Assembly (NCBI GenBank): GCA_045586995.1
Contig: JAZNBI010000113.1
Location: forward strand, 1-9,062
Reading direction: 5' to 3'
Length of the DNA stretch: 9,062 nucleotides
Source: JAZNBI01 sp045586995
GTDB taxonomy: Bacteria > Bacillota > Clostridia > Oscillospirales > CAG-272
Positions 1 through 6,111 of the stretch are shown in pieces. Under the pieces are notes generated by a model. It was not told the origin of the DNA, searched no databases, and saw nothing but the letters and a program-made list of their open reading frames with translations. A program made the translations under genes and the position numbers. Numbering within the stretch: the stretch's first letter is position 1; every line of letters starts with the position of its first letter.

Positions 1-991
1 AGTTTGTATTGAAGCATACGTAGTAGGTACCTATCTGGCTACCGATTACGAATTCGTTCGGATACTGTGCTTTGAGAGTTGCAATTTCATCGCTCGGAAC
101 GTCGTCGATGAAGAGCCAATCGCCTGTCTTATAGTTAGCAAGCATTGTTGTGGAATCGTCAGAGAGGTAGAACTCGATCTTATCCATTGTAATGGCATCA
201 GCATTGTAGTAGTTATCGTTCTTCTCGAAAACGATTCTGCTGTTACGAGTCCATTCGGTCATAACATACGCACCGTTGGTAACATAAGTGTCGGGAGTTG
301 TTGCCCAAGCGTCACCGTTTTCCTCAACAGTTGCCTTGTAAACAGGCAAATATGTCGGGAATGCGCAAAGCTCGATGAAGTAAGGAACGTCGTTGTTAAG
401 AACAACTGTAATCTTGTTACCTTCTGCCTTAACATTGAGTTCTTTTCTTCCGTCTACATATTTGAAGCTACCATCTTCATTTTTAACTATTGTGGTAACA
501 GTTTCGCCGTCTTCGCCAACTTTTTCTTCAGTTACGTACATTTCCTGCATTTCAGCGTAACCGTCGATTACGTCGAACATGTAAGAATAGTCTGCACCGG
601 TTGCCGGGTCAGCAGCTCTATTCCAAGACCATACGAAATCCTCTGCTGTAAGCGGTTCGCCGTTGGACCATTTGAGGTCGTCTTTAAGTGTGAATACGTA
701 GGTTGCTTTTCCGTCCTCACCGATAGTAGGTGTAGGAATTTCGGTTGCGAGCTCAGGAACGAGCTCAAGCGCACCGGATTCGTTCTGATTATACGCAACA
801 AGTCCTGAGAAAGCGTGTATAATCATAGTTGCACCGTCAACAGAACTGTTGAGGGCGGGGTCTATAGTAGCAGGGTCAGAAGCCAAACAAATGCTCAAAG
901 AGTTGGATTGCTTGCCTCCGCAGCCGCCGAAAATAGCGACGCAGCCCAGCACCATAATGGTTGCGAGTACGAAAGAAAGTAGTTTTTTCAT
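1..991 (-). CDS. oppA: Oligopeptide ABC transporter substrate-binding lipoprotein, C-terminus cut by window edge
   Basis: Extracytoplasmic peptide receptor (SBP_bac_5/OppA family) that delivers peptides to the OppBCDF importer. I translated it from ATG at 991; 330 codons are open to the left edge, so roughly the first 60% of the usual 500-600 residues is present. The N-terminus is a lipoprotein signal: MKK, a hydrophobic stretch (residues 4-22), and a GGC lipobox with likely lipidated Cys24, followed by a Gly/Ser-rich linker. Family motifs follow: DPATIDPALN near residue 40, then KWSNGEPLTAEDFVWSWNR (around 108-126) and DPATGADY, as in OppA. Near the cut end, GTYYVCFNTN matches the family's conserved YY.FNT segment. 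An acidic stretch of about 30 residues after the DVIDGYAEM segment looks like an insertion relative to E. coli OppA. The start is backed by AAAGGAG seven bases upstream. It is the last gene of the opp unit, 41 bp after oppF. OppA is preferred over DppA because of the W..G.PLTA.DFVWSW motif. Confidence 0.9.
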   Translation of the reverse strand, partial: MKKLLSFVLATIMVLGCVAIFGGCGGKQSNSLSICLASDPATIDPALNSSVDGATMIIHAFSGLVAYNQNESGALELVPELATEIPTPTIGEDGKATYVFTLKDDLKWSNGEPLTAEDFVWSWNRAADPATGADYSYMFDVIDGYAEMQEMYVTEEKVGEDGETVTTIVKNEDGSFKYVDGRKELNVKAEGNKITVVLNNDVPYFIELCAFPTYLPVYKATVEENGDAWATTPDTYVTNGAYVMTEWTRNSRIVFEKNDNYYNADAITMDKIEFYLSDDSTTMLANYKTGDWLFIDDVPSDEIATLKAQYPNEFVIGSQIGTYYVCFNTN

Positions 992-1016
992 TTTTCTTCT
1001 CCTTTAAAAAATTTAT

Positions 1017-1030
1017 ATTCTTGTAAGAAT
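1017..1030 (-). other. Short inverted repeat between oppF and oppA
   Basis: In the 41-bp gap between oppF and oppA the transcript reads ATTCTTACAAGAAT, a perfect 6-bp inverted repeat with a 2-base centre, followed by ATAAATTTTTT just before the oppA ribosome binding site. As RNA it would be a weak AT-only hairpin followed by a U run. It could act as a partial attenuator, a processing or stabilising site that sets the OppA to OppBCDF ratio, or simply be chance in AT-rich DNA. A strong terminator is unlikely, because there is no G:C-rich stem and no separate oppA promoter is visible. Confidence 0.3.
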
Positions 1031-1032
1031 AA

Positions 1033-2028
1033 TCAATTCAATTCACCGCAACGGTGGCATGCTACAAAGTGGTTAGGCGAAGCCTCTTTGAATTCGGGTG
1101 TTCTCTCTGCGCACTCTTTGGTAGCATATACACATCTTGTTCTAAACGGGCATCCCGACGGAATTCGAAGCGGGCTCGGCACATCTCCCTCGAGAACGAT
1201 TCTCTTGTTTGCTCGAGCAATATTCGGGTCTGGTACGGGAACAGCCGACAGAAGCGATTTGGAATAAGGATGCAACGGATGGTTATATATTTCATCGGCA
1301 TCCGCAAGCTCAACTATCTTTCCGAGATACATTACGGCGATCCTATCACTTATATGACGGACAACCAAAAGGTCATGTGCTATGAAAAGATATGTAAGTC
1401 CGAGCTTTTCTTGCAAATCCTCAAACATATTTATAACCTGAGCTTGTATAGAAACATCAAGCGCCGAAACCGGCTCGTCACAAACAATAAAGTCGGGATT
1501 TACCGCCAACGCGCGTGCTATTCCTATTCTTTGACGCTGACCGCCTGAAAATTCATGTGCATATCTTGTGGCGTGTTCGCTCGAAAGACCGACAAGGTTC
1601 ATCAATTCACGAATCTTTTCAAGACGTTCGCCTTTTGTTTTATACATTTTGTGAACGTCCAACGGCTCGCCGATGATATCCGAAACCATCATTCTGGGAT
1701 TAAGCGAAGAATATGGATCCTGAAAAACCATCGTAGCTTTTTTTCGGAATTCCTGAACATCGTGCTTTGTTTTAATAAGCTTTCCGTTATAGATAATATC
1801 TCCCGCGGTGGGCTTATACAAATGAAGTATAGTACGTCCTACGGTTGTTTTACCGCATCCGGATTCTCCCACAAGTCCAAGCGTTTCTCCTTTTTTTATT
1901 TGGAATGAAACATCGTCTACCGCCTTTAAAGGCAACGACTTAAACATACCCGTGGAAATATTGAAATATTCCTTAAGATGCTTGACATCTATAAGAATCT
2001 CGTCTTTTTTATTATCGATATTACTCAT
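1033..2028 (-). CDS. oppF: Oligopeptide ABC transporter ATP-binding protein OppF
   Basis: Cytoplasmic ATPase that pairs with OppD to power peptide import. It has 331 residues, normal for the family. The ABC motifs are intact and in order: Walker A GESGCGKT (54-61), Q-loop FQDPYSSLNP (Gln103), signature SGGQRQRIGIARAL (161-174), Walker B IVCDEP (Asp184, Glu185), D-loop SALDV and H-loop His218 in FIAHDL. The C-terminal oligopeptide-transporter extension contains GDVPSPLRIPSGCPFRTRC and cysteines 293, 299, 306 and 324. That spacing matches the [4Fe-4S]-binding tail known in Opp/Dpp ATPases. ATG at 2028 is chosen over an in-frame GTG at 2034 because GGAGGAGG (2045-2038) lies at a good distance from the ATG and is too close to the GTG. 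The start overlaps the oppD stop by 8 bases, implying translational coupling. OppF rather than OppD is inferred from gene order and the SGGQRQRIGIARAL signature. Confidence 0.95.
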   Translation of the reverse strand: MSNIDNKKDEILIDVKHLKEYFNISTGMFKSLPLKAVDDVSFQIKKGETLGLVGESGCGKTTVGRTILHLYKPTAGDIIYNGKLIKTKHDVQEFRKKATMVFQDPYSSLNPRMMVSDIIGEPLDVHKMYKTKGERLEKIRELMNLVGLSSEHATRYAHEFSGGQRQRIGIARALAVNPDFIVCDEPVSALDVSIQAQVINMFEDLQEKLGLTYLFIAHDLLVVRHISDRIAVMYLGKIVELADADEIYNHPLHPYSKSLLSAVPVPDPNIARANKRIVLEGDVPSPLRIPSGCPFRTRCVYATKECAERTPEFKEASPNHFVACHRCGELN

Positions 2029-3061
2029 TATCACTTACCTCCTCCGAATTTCCCGAGGAAGATTGAGCATCGTCCGAGGCATTTTTATCCGAAACCGAAC
2101 ATTTAACATTCATCCAGCAGGTTGCTCGATGGTTGCAGTTTATATCCATAGTTTCCGGGAATTCTGTCAAGCATATCTTCATTGCATTCTCACATCTGGG
2201 AACGAAAGGACACCCCGCAGGCATATTCAAGAGGTCGACCGGAGTTCCCGCAATAGGAATAAGCTTTTCTCCCGATTTTGTCCCGCTTGGAATAGAGCGC
2301 AACAATCCTTTTGTATATTCGTGTCTGGGATTATAAAAGATCTCATCGGCAGTGCCCTGCTCCGCAATTTTTCCAGCATACATAACAACGACCTCGTCAC
2401 ACATTTGTGCGACAACTCCAAGATCGTGTGTAATGAGTATAATTGCCATTCCGAGCTGCTTTTGAATATCCTTCATCAAATCGAGTATCTGCGCCTGAAT
2501 CGTAACATCCAAAGCCGTTGTCGGCTCGTCTGCTATCAATATATCCGGCTCGCACGCCAATGCCATTGCTATCATAACTCTTTGGCGCATACCGCCCGAG
2601 AATTCATGCGGATATTGATTTATGCGCTTTTCCGGCTCATTTACATTAACCAATCTGAGCATTTCAATAGCGCGTTCTTTAGCTTGCTCGCGGTTGCGAG
2701 GTGTATGAAGCATAATCGCCTCAATAAGCTGATTACCTATAGTATATACCGGATTTAAGCTGGTCATAGGGTCTTGGAAAATAATACTTATCTTATTTCC
2801 TCTGATGGTCTTAAGCACCTTCTCAGATGCTCCGACAAGCTCTGTTCCGTCAAATTTCACGCTTCCGCCAACGATTTTTCCGGGGTGTGTGAGTATTTGA
2901 AGTATCGAATATGCCGTAACGCTTTTGCCGCTTCCGGATTCTCCAACGATACCAAGTACTTTTCCGCGGTCCAAATCAAACGAAATACCGTTTACTGCTT
3001 TAACTTCACCAAAATGAGTGAAAAATGATGTTTTTAAATTTCTTACTTCCAGTAATGCCAT
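2021..3061 (-). CDS. oppD: Oligopeptide ABC transporter ATP-binding protein OppD
   Basis: Cytoplasmic ATPase partner of OppF in peptide import; 346 residues. Visible motifs: Walker A GESGSGKS (40-47), Q-loop FQDPMTSLNP (Gln96), signature SGGMRQRVMIAMAL (155-168), Walker B ILIADEP (Asp178, Glu179), TTALDV and H-loop His212 in LITHDL. The SGGMRQRVMIAMAL form is typical of OppD/DppD. The oligo_HPY extension carries MPAGCPFVPRC and cysteines 284, 290, 297 and 315, with 309 as an alternative fourth, consistent with the [4Fe-4S] tail of this family. Unlike many homologues it continues about 25 residues past the last cysteines in a Ser/Asp/Glu-rich tail (about 321-346, ending SDNE). AAGGAG (3074-3069) lies 7 bases before the ATG and overlaps the oppC stop, leaving an 11-bp gap. 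The tail DNA also holds the oppF ribosome binding site. Confidence 0.95.
   Translation of the reverse strand: MALLEVRNLKTSFFTHFGEVKAVNGISFDLDRGKVLGIVGESGSGKSVTAYSILQILTHPGKIVGGSVKFDGTELVGASEKVLKTIRGNKISIIFQDPMTSLNPVYTIGNQLIEAIMLHTPRNREQAKERAIEMLRLVNVNEPEKRINQYPHEFSGGMRQRVMIAMALACEPDILIADEPTTALDVTIQAQILDLMKDIQKQLGMAIILITHDLGVVAQMCDEVVVMYAGKIAEQGTADEIFYNPRHEYTKGLLRSIPSGTKSGEKLIPIAGTPVDLLNMPAGCPFVPRCENAMKICLTEFPETMDINCNHRATCWMNVKCSVSDKNASDDAQSSSGNSEEVSDNE
2038..2045 (-). promoter_or_regulatory. Ribosome binding site of oppF, inside the end of oppD
   Basis: The minus strand reads GGAGGAGG here, followed by 9 bases (TAAGTGATA) and ATG at 2028. The site lies within the last codons of oppD, so ribosomes finishing oppD would reload at oppF. 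It rules against the in-frame GTG at 2034, which would lie only 3 bases from the site. Confidence 0.8.
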
Positions 3062-3072
3062 TTTCTCACTCC

Positions 3073-4149
3073 TTAATTTTTGAGTTTGGGGTCAAACGCA
3101 TCTCTGAGTCCGTTACCCAAAAGATTCAGGGAAAGAACTATAAGGCATATTACAATTGCCGGCACAACAAGTCTGTGAGGATATGAATATACCGATTTCA
3201 ACGCATCTGCCGCAAGCGAGCCAAGACTTGGCATCGGTGCGGAAACTCCCAAGCCAACAAAGCTCAAAAAGCTTTCGGTAAAAATAGCACTCGGGATCTG
3301 CAATGCTGTTGAAATAAAGATAACGCTCATACAATTGGGTATAAGATGCTTTCTTATGATGCTTGAAGGACGTGCGCCGATACTTTTTGCCGCAAGAACA
3401 AACTCCTGCTCTCTGATGCTCAATATCTGACCTCTTACAAGGCGCGCCATACCTACCCAATACAAAAGTCCGAACACGATAAACATACTGATGACGTTAG
3501 AACCTATTGTTTCAAGCAACGTACCTTCGATCGCCTCTTTGAGTCGGTCCTTCAAAACAACCGAAAGTAAAATTATGATAAGCATATCGGGCAAAGAATA
3601 TATAATATCTACGATACGCATCATGATAAGGTCGGTACGACCGCCGACGTATCCTGAAATCGCGCCGTAAAGCATACCAATGATCAAAACTATAATGCTG
3701 GCGAAAAATCCTATCGCCAACGAAACTCTCGTTCCGTATACCACACGGATAAGATAATCACGTCCTGCGCTGTCCGTGCCGAAAATATGCGGAAAAACCT
3801 TTTCTCCTGCTTCTTTTCTCGCAAGCTCAGTAGCACCGTATTCAAACGGCTTAAGGTTACAATACGATGCATCAACAGATGTTCCCTGTGTTACACCTAT
3901 CTGCTGCTCATAGGAATATGGCCAGAAAATCGGTATAAACACGGATAGCAATATTATCAATACGATAACAACCAATGAAACGGTTGCGATCTTATTTTTC
4001 AAGAGTCGCTTTAAGCCGTCCTTAAAGAATGTGCTGCTCGGGCGCATTTTTGCCGCAAGATTTTTTTCTTCGCTTGTTGCCGGCTCAAAGCATTCGGGAT
4101 TCAACTGAAAACTAAACGGTTTGTGAATCGGTTGCGTGTTTTTATCCAT
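3073..4149 (-). CDS. oppC: Oligopeptide ABC transporter permease OppC
   Basis: Inner-membrane permease that forms the translocation path with OppB. It has 358 residues from the chosen start, slightly longer than E. coli OppC (about 300) because of a cytoplasmic N-terminal stretch of about 50 residues and an extracellular loop of about 50 residues. TM1 is near 54-75. The outer loop ends in FGTDSAGRDYLIRVVYGTR (123-141), the OppC/DppC hallmark. Further membrane segments lie near 143-163, 183-200, 218-234, 273-295 and 330-350. The EAA loop that contacts the ATPases is EFVLAAKSIGARPSSIIRKH (249-268). It ends in DAFDPKLKN, like the family's DPRL end. An in-frame ATG at 4188 would overlap oppB by 26 bases and has no ribosome binding site. 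ATG at 4149 has GAAGGAG 8 bases upstream and gives a normal gene junction, so 4149 is preferred. Confidence 0.93.
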   Translation of the reverse strand: MDKNTQPIHKPFSFQLNPECFEPATSEEKNLAAKMRPSSTFFKDGLKRLLKNKIATVSLVVIVLIILLSVFIPIFWPYSYEQQIGVTQGTSVDASYCNLKPFEYGATELARKEAGEKVFPHIFGTDSAGRDYLIRVVYGTRVSLAIGFFASIIVLIIGMLYGAISGYVGGRTDLIMMRIVDIIYSLPDMLIIILLSVVLKDRLKEAIEGTLLETIGSNVISMFIVFGLLYWVGMARLVRGQILSIREQEFVLAAKSIGARPSSIIRKHLIPNCMSVIFISTALQIPSAIFTESFLSFVGLGVSAPMPSLGSLAADALKSVYSYPHRLVVPAIVICLIVLSLNLLGNGLRDAFDPKLKN

Positions 4150-4157
4150 TTTTACTT

Positions 4158-4164
4158 CTCCTTC
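4158..4164 (-). promoter_or_regulatory. Ribosome binding site that sets the oppC start
   Basis: The minus strand reads GAAGGAG, then 8 bases, then ATG at 4149. Its first two bases are also the last two bases of the oppB TGA stop (4165-4163), so termination of oppB and initiation of oppC are physically linked. This favours 4149 over the upstream in-frame ATG at 4188. Confidence 0.8.
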
Positions 4165-5089
4165 AACCGAGGTCAATTCGTGGGTCAACCACTTTATAGA
4201 GTATATCGCTTATAAACGTCATTATAATAACAAGTGCAGCCAGGAATATGGTTGTACCCATAAGCAATGTATAATCTCTGTTTATAATACTACCTACGAA
4301 AGCGCGTCCTATACCCGGCACGGCAAATATCTGTTCAACGACCAAGCTTCCCGTAACGATAAAAGCTATCATAGGTCCTGCGTACGTAATAACCGGTATA
4401 AGTGCGTTTTTAAGAGCGTGCTTAAATATAACCTTTGTACTTGAAACGCCCTTTGCTCTTGCTGTTCTTATATAATCCTGTCCCAAAACATCAAGCATAC
4501 TCGAACGGGTAAGACGTGTTATGTATGACATAGGATAAAGCGCAAGCGTTATAGTGGGCAATATTAATCCTCTTGCGGTAGATCCGTTAGGCGGCAAGAG
4601 ATTCAAATTAACGCAAAATGTCAGCAGTAGCAATGTTCCGACAATAAATGCAGGCATCGCGACAAACGCGGTTGTAACGACCATTATAATATTGTCAACA
4701 AGCTTATTTCTGTAAATTGCCGCAAGTGATCCGAGGACAACTCCTACCACTATCGCGCCAAAAGCGGCGATAAGTCCCAGCTTAGCCGAAACCTTAAAGC
4801 CCTCGAGAATTATATCAACGACCTCGCGTCCTCTCTGCTTCAAAGAAGGTCCGAAATCGAATTTCAACAGATCCTTTAAATAATTGGCATATTGCTCTAT
4901 CAACGGCTTATCAAGCCCGAATTTTGCTTCAAGCATGGCTGTAACTGCCGGAGTGGTTGCCTTTTCACCCAAAAAAGGTCCTCCCGGAACGGCATGCATC
5001 GCAAAAAATGTTATTGTAATTACAATAAAAATCGTCAAAAGTGCAAGCAATAATCTTTTAACGACATAAAAAAGCATCTTGGTACTCAT
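4163..5089 (-). CDS. oppB: Oligopeptide ABC transporter permease OppB
   Basis: First permease of the importer and first gene of the opp unit. From the chosen start it has 308 residues, almost exactly the family length (E. coli OppB 306). TM1 lies near 8-31 and is followed by HAVPGGPF (32-39), the OppB/DppB hallmark (normally APGSPF or VPGDP). Further hydrophobic segments lie near 101-125, 133-160, 174-190, 231-252 and 277-296. The EAA loop that docks on the ATPases is QDYIRTARAKGVSSTKVIFK (204-223), and EQIFAVPGIG (252-261) is the conserved late motif. The protein ends DPRIDLG, the family's usual DPRI end. In-frame ATGs exist at 5128 and 5107, but GGAAGGA (5105-5099) sits 9 bases before ATG 5089, so that start is preferred. 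MLFYVVKR four codons later resembles the E. coli N-terminus. Confidence 0.94.
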   Translation of the reverse strand: MSTKMLFYVVKRLLLALLTIFIVITITFFAMHAVPGGPFLGEKATTPAVTAMLEAKFGLDKPLIEQYANYLKDLLKFDFGPSLKQRGREVVDIILEGFKVSAKLGLIAAFGAIVVGVVLGSLAAIYRNKLVDNIIMVVTTAFVAMPAFIVGTLLLLTFCVNLNLLPPNGSTARGLILPTITLALYPMSYITRLTRSSMLDVLGQDYIRTARAKGVSSTKVIFKHALKNALIPVITYAGPMIAFIVTGSLVVEQIFAVPGIGRAFVGSIINRDYTLLMGTTIFLAALVIIMTFISDILYKVVDPRIDLG

Positions 5090-5098
5090 TGTTCTTGT

Positions 5099-5105
5099 TC
5101 CTTCC
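5099..5105 (-). promoter_or_regulatory. Ribosome binding site that sets the oppB start
   Basis: GGAAGGA on the minus strand is followed by 9 bases and ATG 5089. The alternative ATG at 5107 overlaps this site, and ATG 5128 lacks a purine-rich site upstream, so both are probably untranslated leader. Confidence 0.7.
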
Positions 5106-5163
5106 ATATAAAAAGCTCTAAAACTCAAAAATTATCCATTTTTCATTTTAGACTTTTACGTTA

Positions 5164-5192
5164 ATTTTACTACCTTATACCTATAATGTCAA
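5164..5192 (-). promoter_or_regulatory. Sigma-A promoter of the opp operon
   Basis: On the minus strand TTGACA (5192-5187) is a perfect -35 box, followed after exactly 17 bp by TAAAAT (5169-5164), one mismatch from TATAAT. Transcription should begin near 5157, leaving a leader of about 68 nt before oppB at 5089. The DNA upstream (5193-5257) is very AT-rich and could serve as an UP element. I find no riboswitch-like structure in the leader. Confidence 0.8.
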
Positions 5193-5244
5193 GAGAATTT
5201 TGAAATATTTATATCTTAATTTTGAATTTTTTATTATTTTTTAT

Positions 5245-5278
5245 ACAATTTAAATAAACAACAGTATTTATCTATTGT
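5245..5278 (-). terminator. Possible weak terminator after the methyltransferase operon
   Basis: The gap between the last methyltransferase gene (stop at 5302) and the opp promoter is AT-rich. In the transcript, ACAATAG (5278-5272) can pair with CTGTTGT (5264-5258) around a 7-base loop: 7 pairs, one of them G-U. It is followed by TTATTTAAATTG. The stem is too poor in G:C for a strong intrinsic terminator, but it is the best candidate in this gap. The rest of the gap down to the opp promoter holds no gene that I can support. Confidence 0.35.
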
Positions 5279-5301
5279 ACATTTTTACTCATTCCCACGG
5301 C

Positions 5302-6111
5302 TCATAAAACATCCTTTACTATAGCTTTTTGAGATCTGATAAAGCCGATATATTCCATACAATACTCGTCATTTCCGAGCAATGCTTCTGACGCAAACAA
5401 CGCTTTCTTCAAGCTTTCGGAGGTTATATCCGCAATAACACTGTCAAGTCCCGCCGCATTTGCCATAGCCAAGAAAGCGGAATTAAGACAAGCTCTTGAC
5501 GGAAGTCCAAAGGAAACATTCGACAGTCCGCAAATGACGTGAATCTCGGGAAAATCTGCTCTCAGCAATTTTATTGTATCGAGCGTAACCTTCGCCGCAT
5601 CGGAATTGGTGGCAATCGCCTCGGTAAGCGCGTCGGCATATATATTTTCATCCTTTACGCCCGCTTCGCGCAGCTTTAAAATGATTTTTTTTGCAGCAGA
5701 CAGCCGTTGCTCCGCGCTGTTTGGAATTTTGCGTCCGTCCATTAAAAGCGCAACAACTCCTATCGAATATTTTGCGATAATTTCAATTAAATCGTTATAT
5801 TTTTCCTCGCAATTTACAGAGTTAACTATAATTTTCGAATCCTTGAAAAGAGGAATACACCGTGCAATAATATCAGGATTCGGAGAATCGAGCATTATGC
5901 CGCAATCGGTGTTTTCAATAACAAGTCCCGCGAGCTTTACCATATAATCAAACTCGGCATCTCCGAGCAACGCGGTGTTTATATCAATATAATCAGCTCC
6001 CGATTCCGCTTGATTCTTTATCAATGAAATTAAATATTCATCGTCGGAATTCTGCATCGCCTCAAGCGTTTTTGGAATGGAGCTGTTCAATTTCTCGCCT
6101 ACTATTATCAT
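5302..6111 (-). CDS. Methyltetrahydrofolate-binding methyltransferase, AcsE/MetH pterin-domain type
   Basis: A single pterin-binding TIM barrel of 269 residues, close to AcsE (about 262). Family members move the methyl group of 5-methyl-tetrahydrofolate to a cob(I)alamin carrier protein. It begins MIIVGEKLNSSIPKT, the usual opening of the methyltetrahydrofolate:corrinoid methyltransferases, and has GADYIDINTA (38-47). Candidate folate-binding residues are Asp75 (MLDSPNP), Asn97 (IVNSVN), Asp160 (YADAL) and Asn198 (GLSNVSFGLP). From memory these match Asp75, Asn96, Asp160 and Asn199 of the Moorella enzyme almost position for position. Dihydropteroate synthase shares the fold but lacks the NVSFGLP segment, so the likely automatic label of DHPS would be wrong. 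The ATG overlaps the upstream stop in an ATGA, with GGAGGG 6 bases before it, so it is coupled to the homocysteine methyltransferase/MetF fusion. No corrinoid-binding domain is fused or adjacent. A role in methionine synthesis is inferred from context. Confidence 0.88.
   Translation of the reverse strand: MIIVGEKLNSSIPKTLEAMQNSDDEYLISLIKNQAESGADYIDINTALLGDAEFDYMVKLAGLVIENTDCGIMLDSPNPDIIARCIPLFKDSKIIVNSVNCEEKYNDLIEIIAKYSIGVVALLMDGRKIPNSAEQRLSAAKKIILKLREAGVKDENIYADALTEAIATNSDAAKVTLDTIKLLRADFPEIHVICGLSNVSFGLPSRACLNSAFLAMANAAGLDSVIADITSESLKKALFASEALLGNDEYCMEYIGFIRSQKAIVKDVL

Noticed and set aside
1054..1548. Plus-strand open frame of 164 codons opposite oppF
   Set aside because: It is antisense to conserved oppF sequence, its composition is typical of a shadow (many Arg, Cys, Ser), and no promoter or ribosome binding site is seen.
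1952..2758. Long plus-strand open frame of 268 codons opposite oppF and oppD
   Set aside because: It lies antisense to two genes with complete ABC ATPase motifs, has no recognisable domain, is unusually rich in Arg, Ser, Ile and Cys as expected of an antisense shadow, and has no convincing ribosome binding site.
4149..4188. Upstream oppC start at 4188
   Set aside because: It would overlap oppB by 26 bases and has no ribosome binding site, while ATG 4149 has GAAGGAG at the right distance.
5196..5210. CodY-like box AATTTTGAAATATTT just upstream of the opp -35
   Set aside because: It has four mismatches to the 15-base CodY consensus in a stretch made almost entirely of A and T, where such matches arise by chance. 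Peptide importers are known CodY targets in Firmicutes, so a footprint could revive the idea.
5090..5301. Small RNA or small gene in the 212-bp gap before oppB
   Set aside because: Only very short open frames without support were seen. The content is explained by a promoter, a weak hairpin and AT-rich filler.
5302..6111. Dihydropteroate synthase (folP)
   Set aside because: It shares only the barrel fold. The MIIVGEKLNSSIP opening, MLDSPNP, YADAL and NVSFGLP segments fit methyl-THF methyltransferases, and there are no folate synthesis genes nearby.
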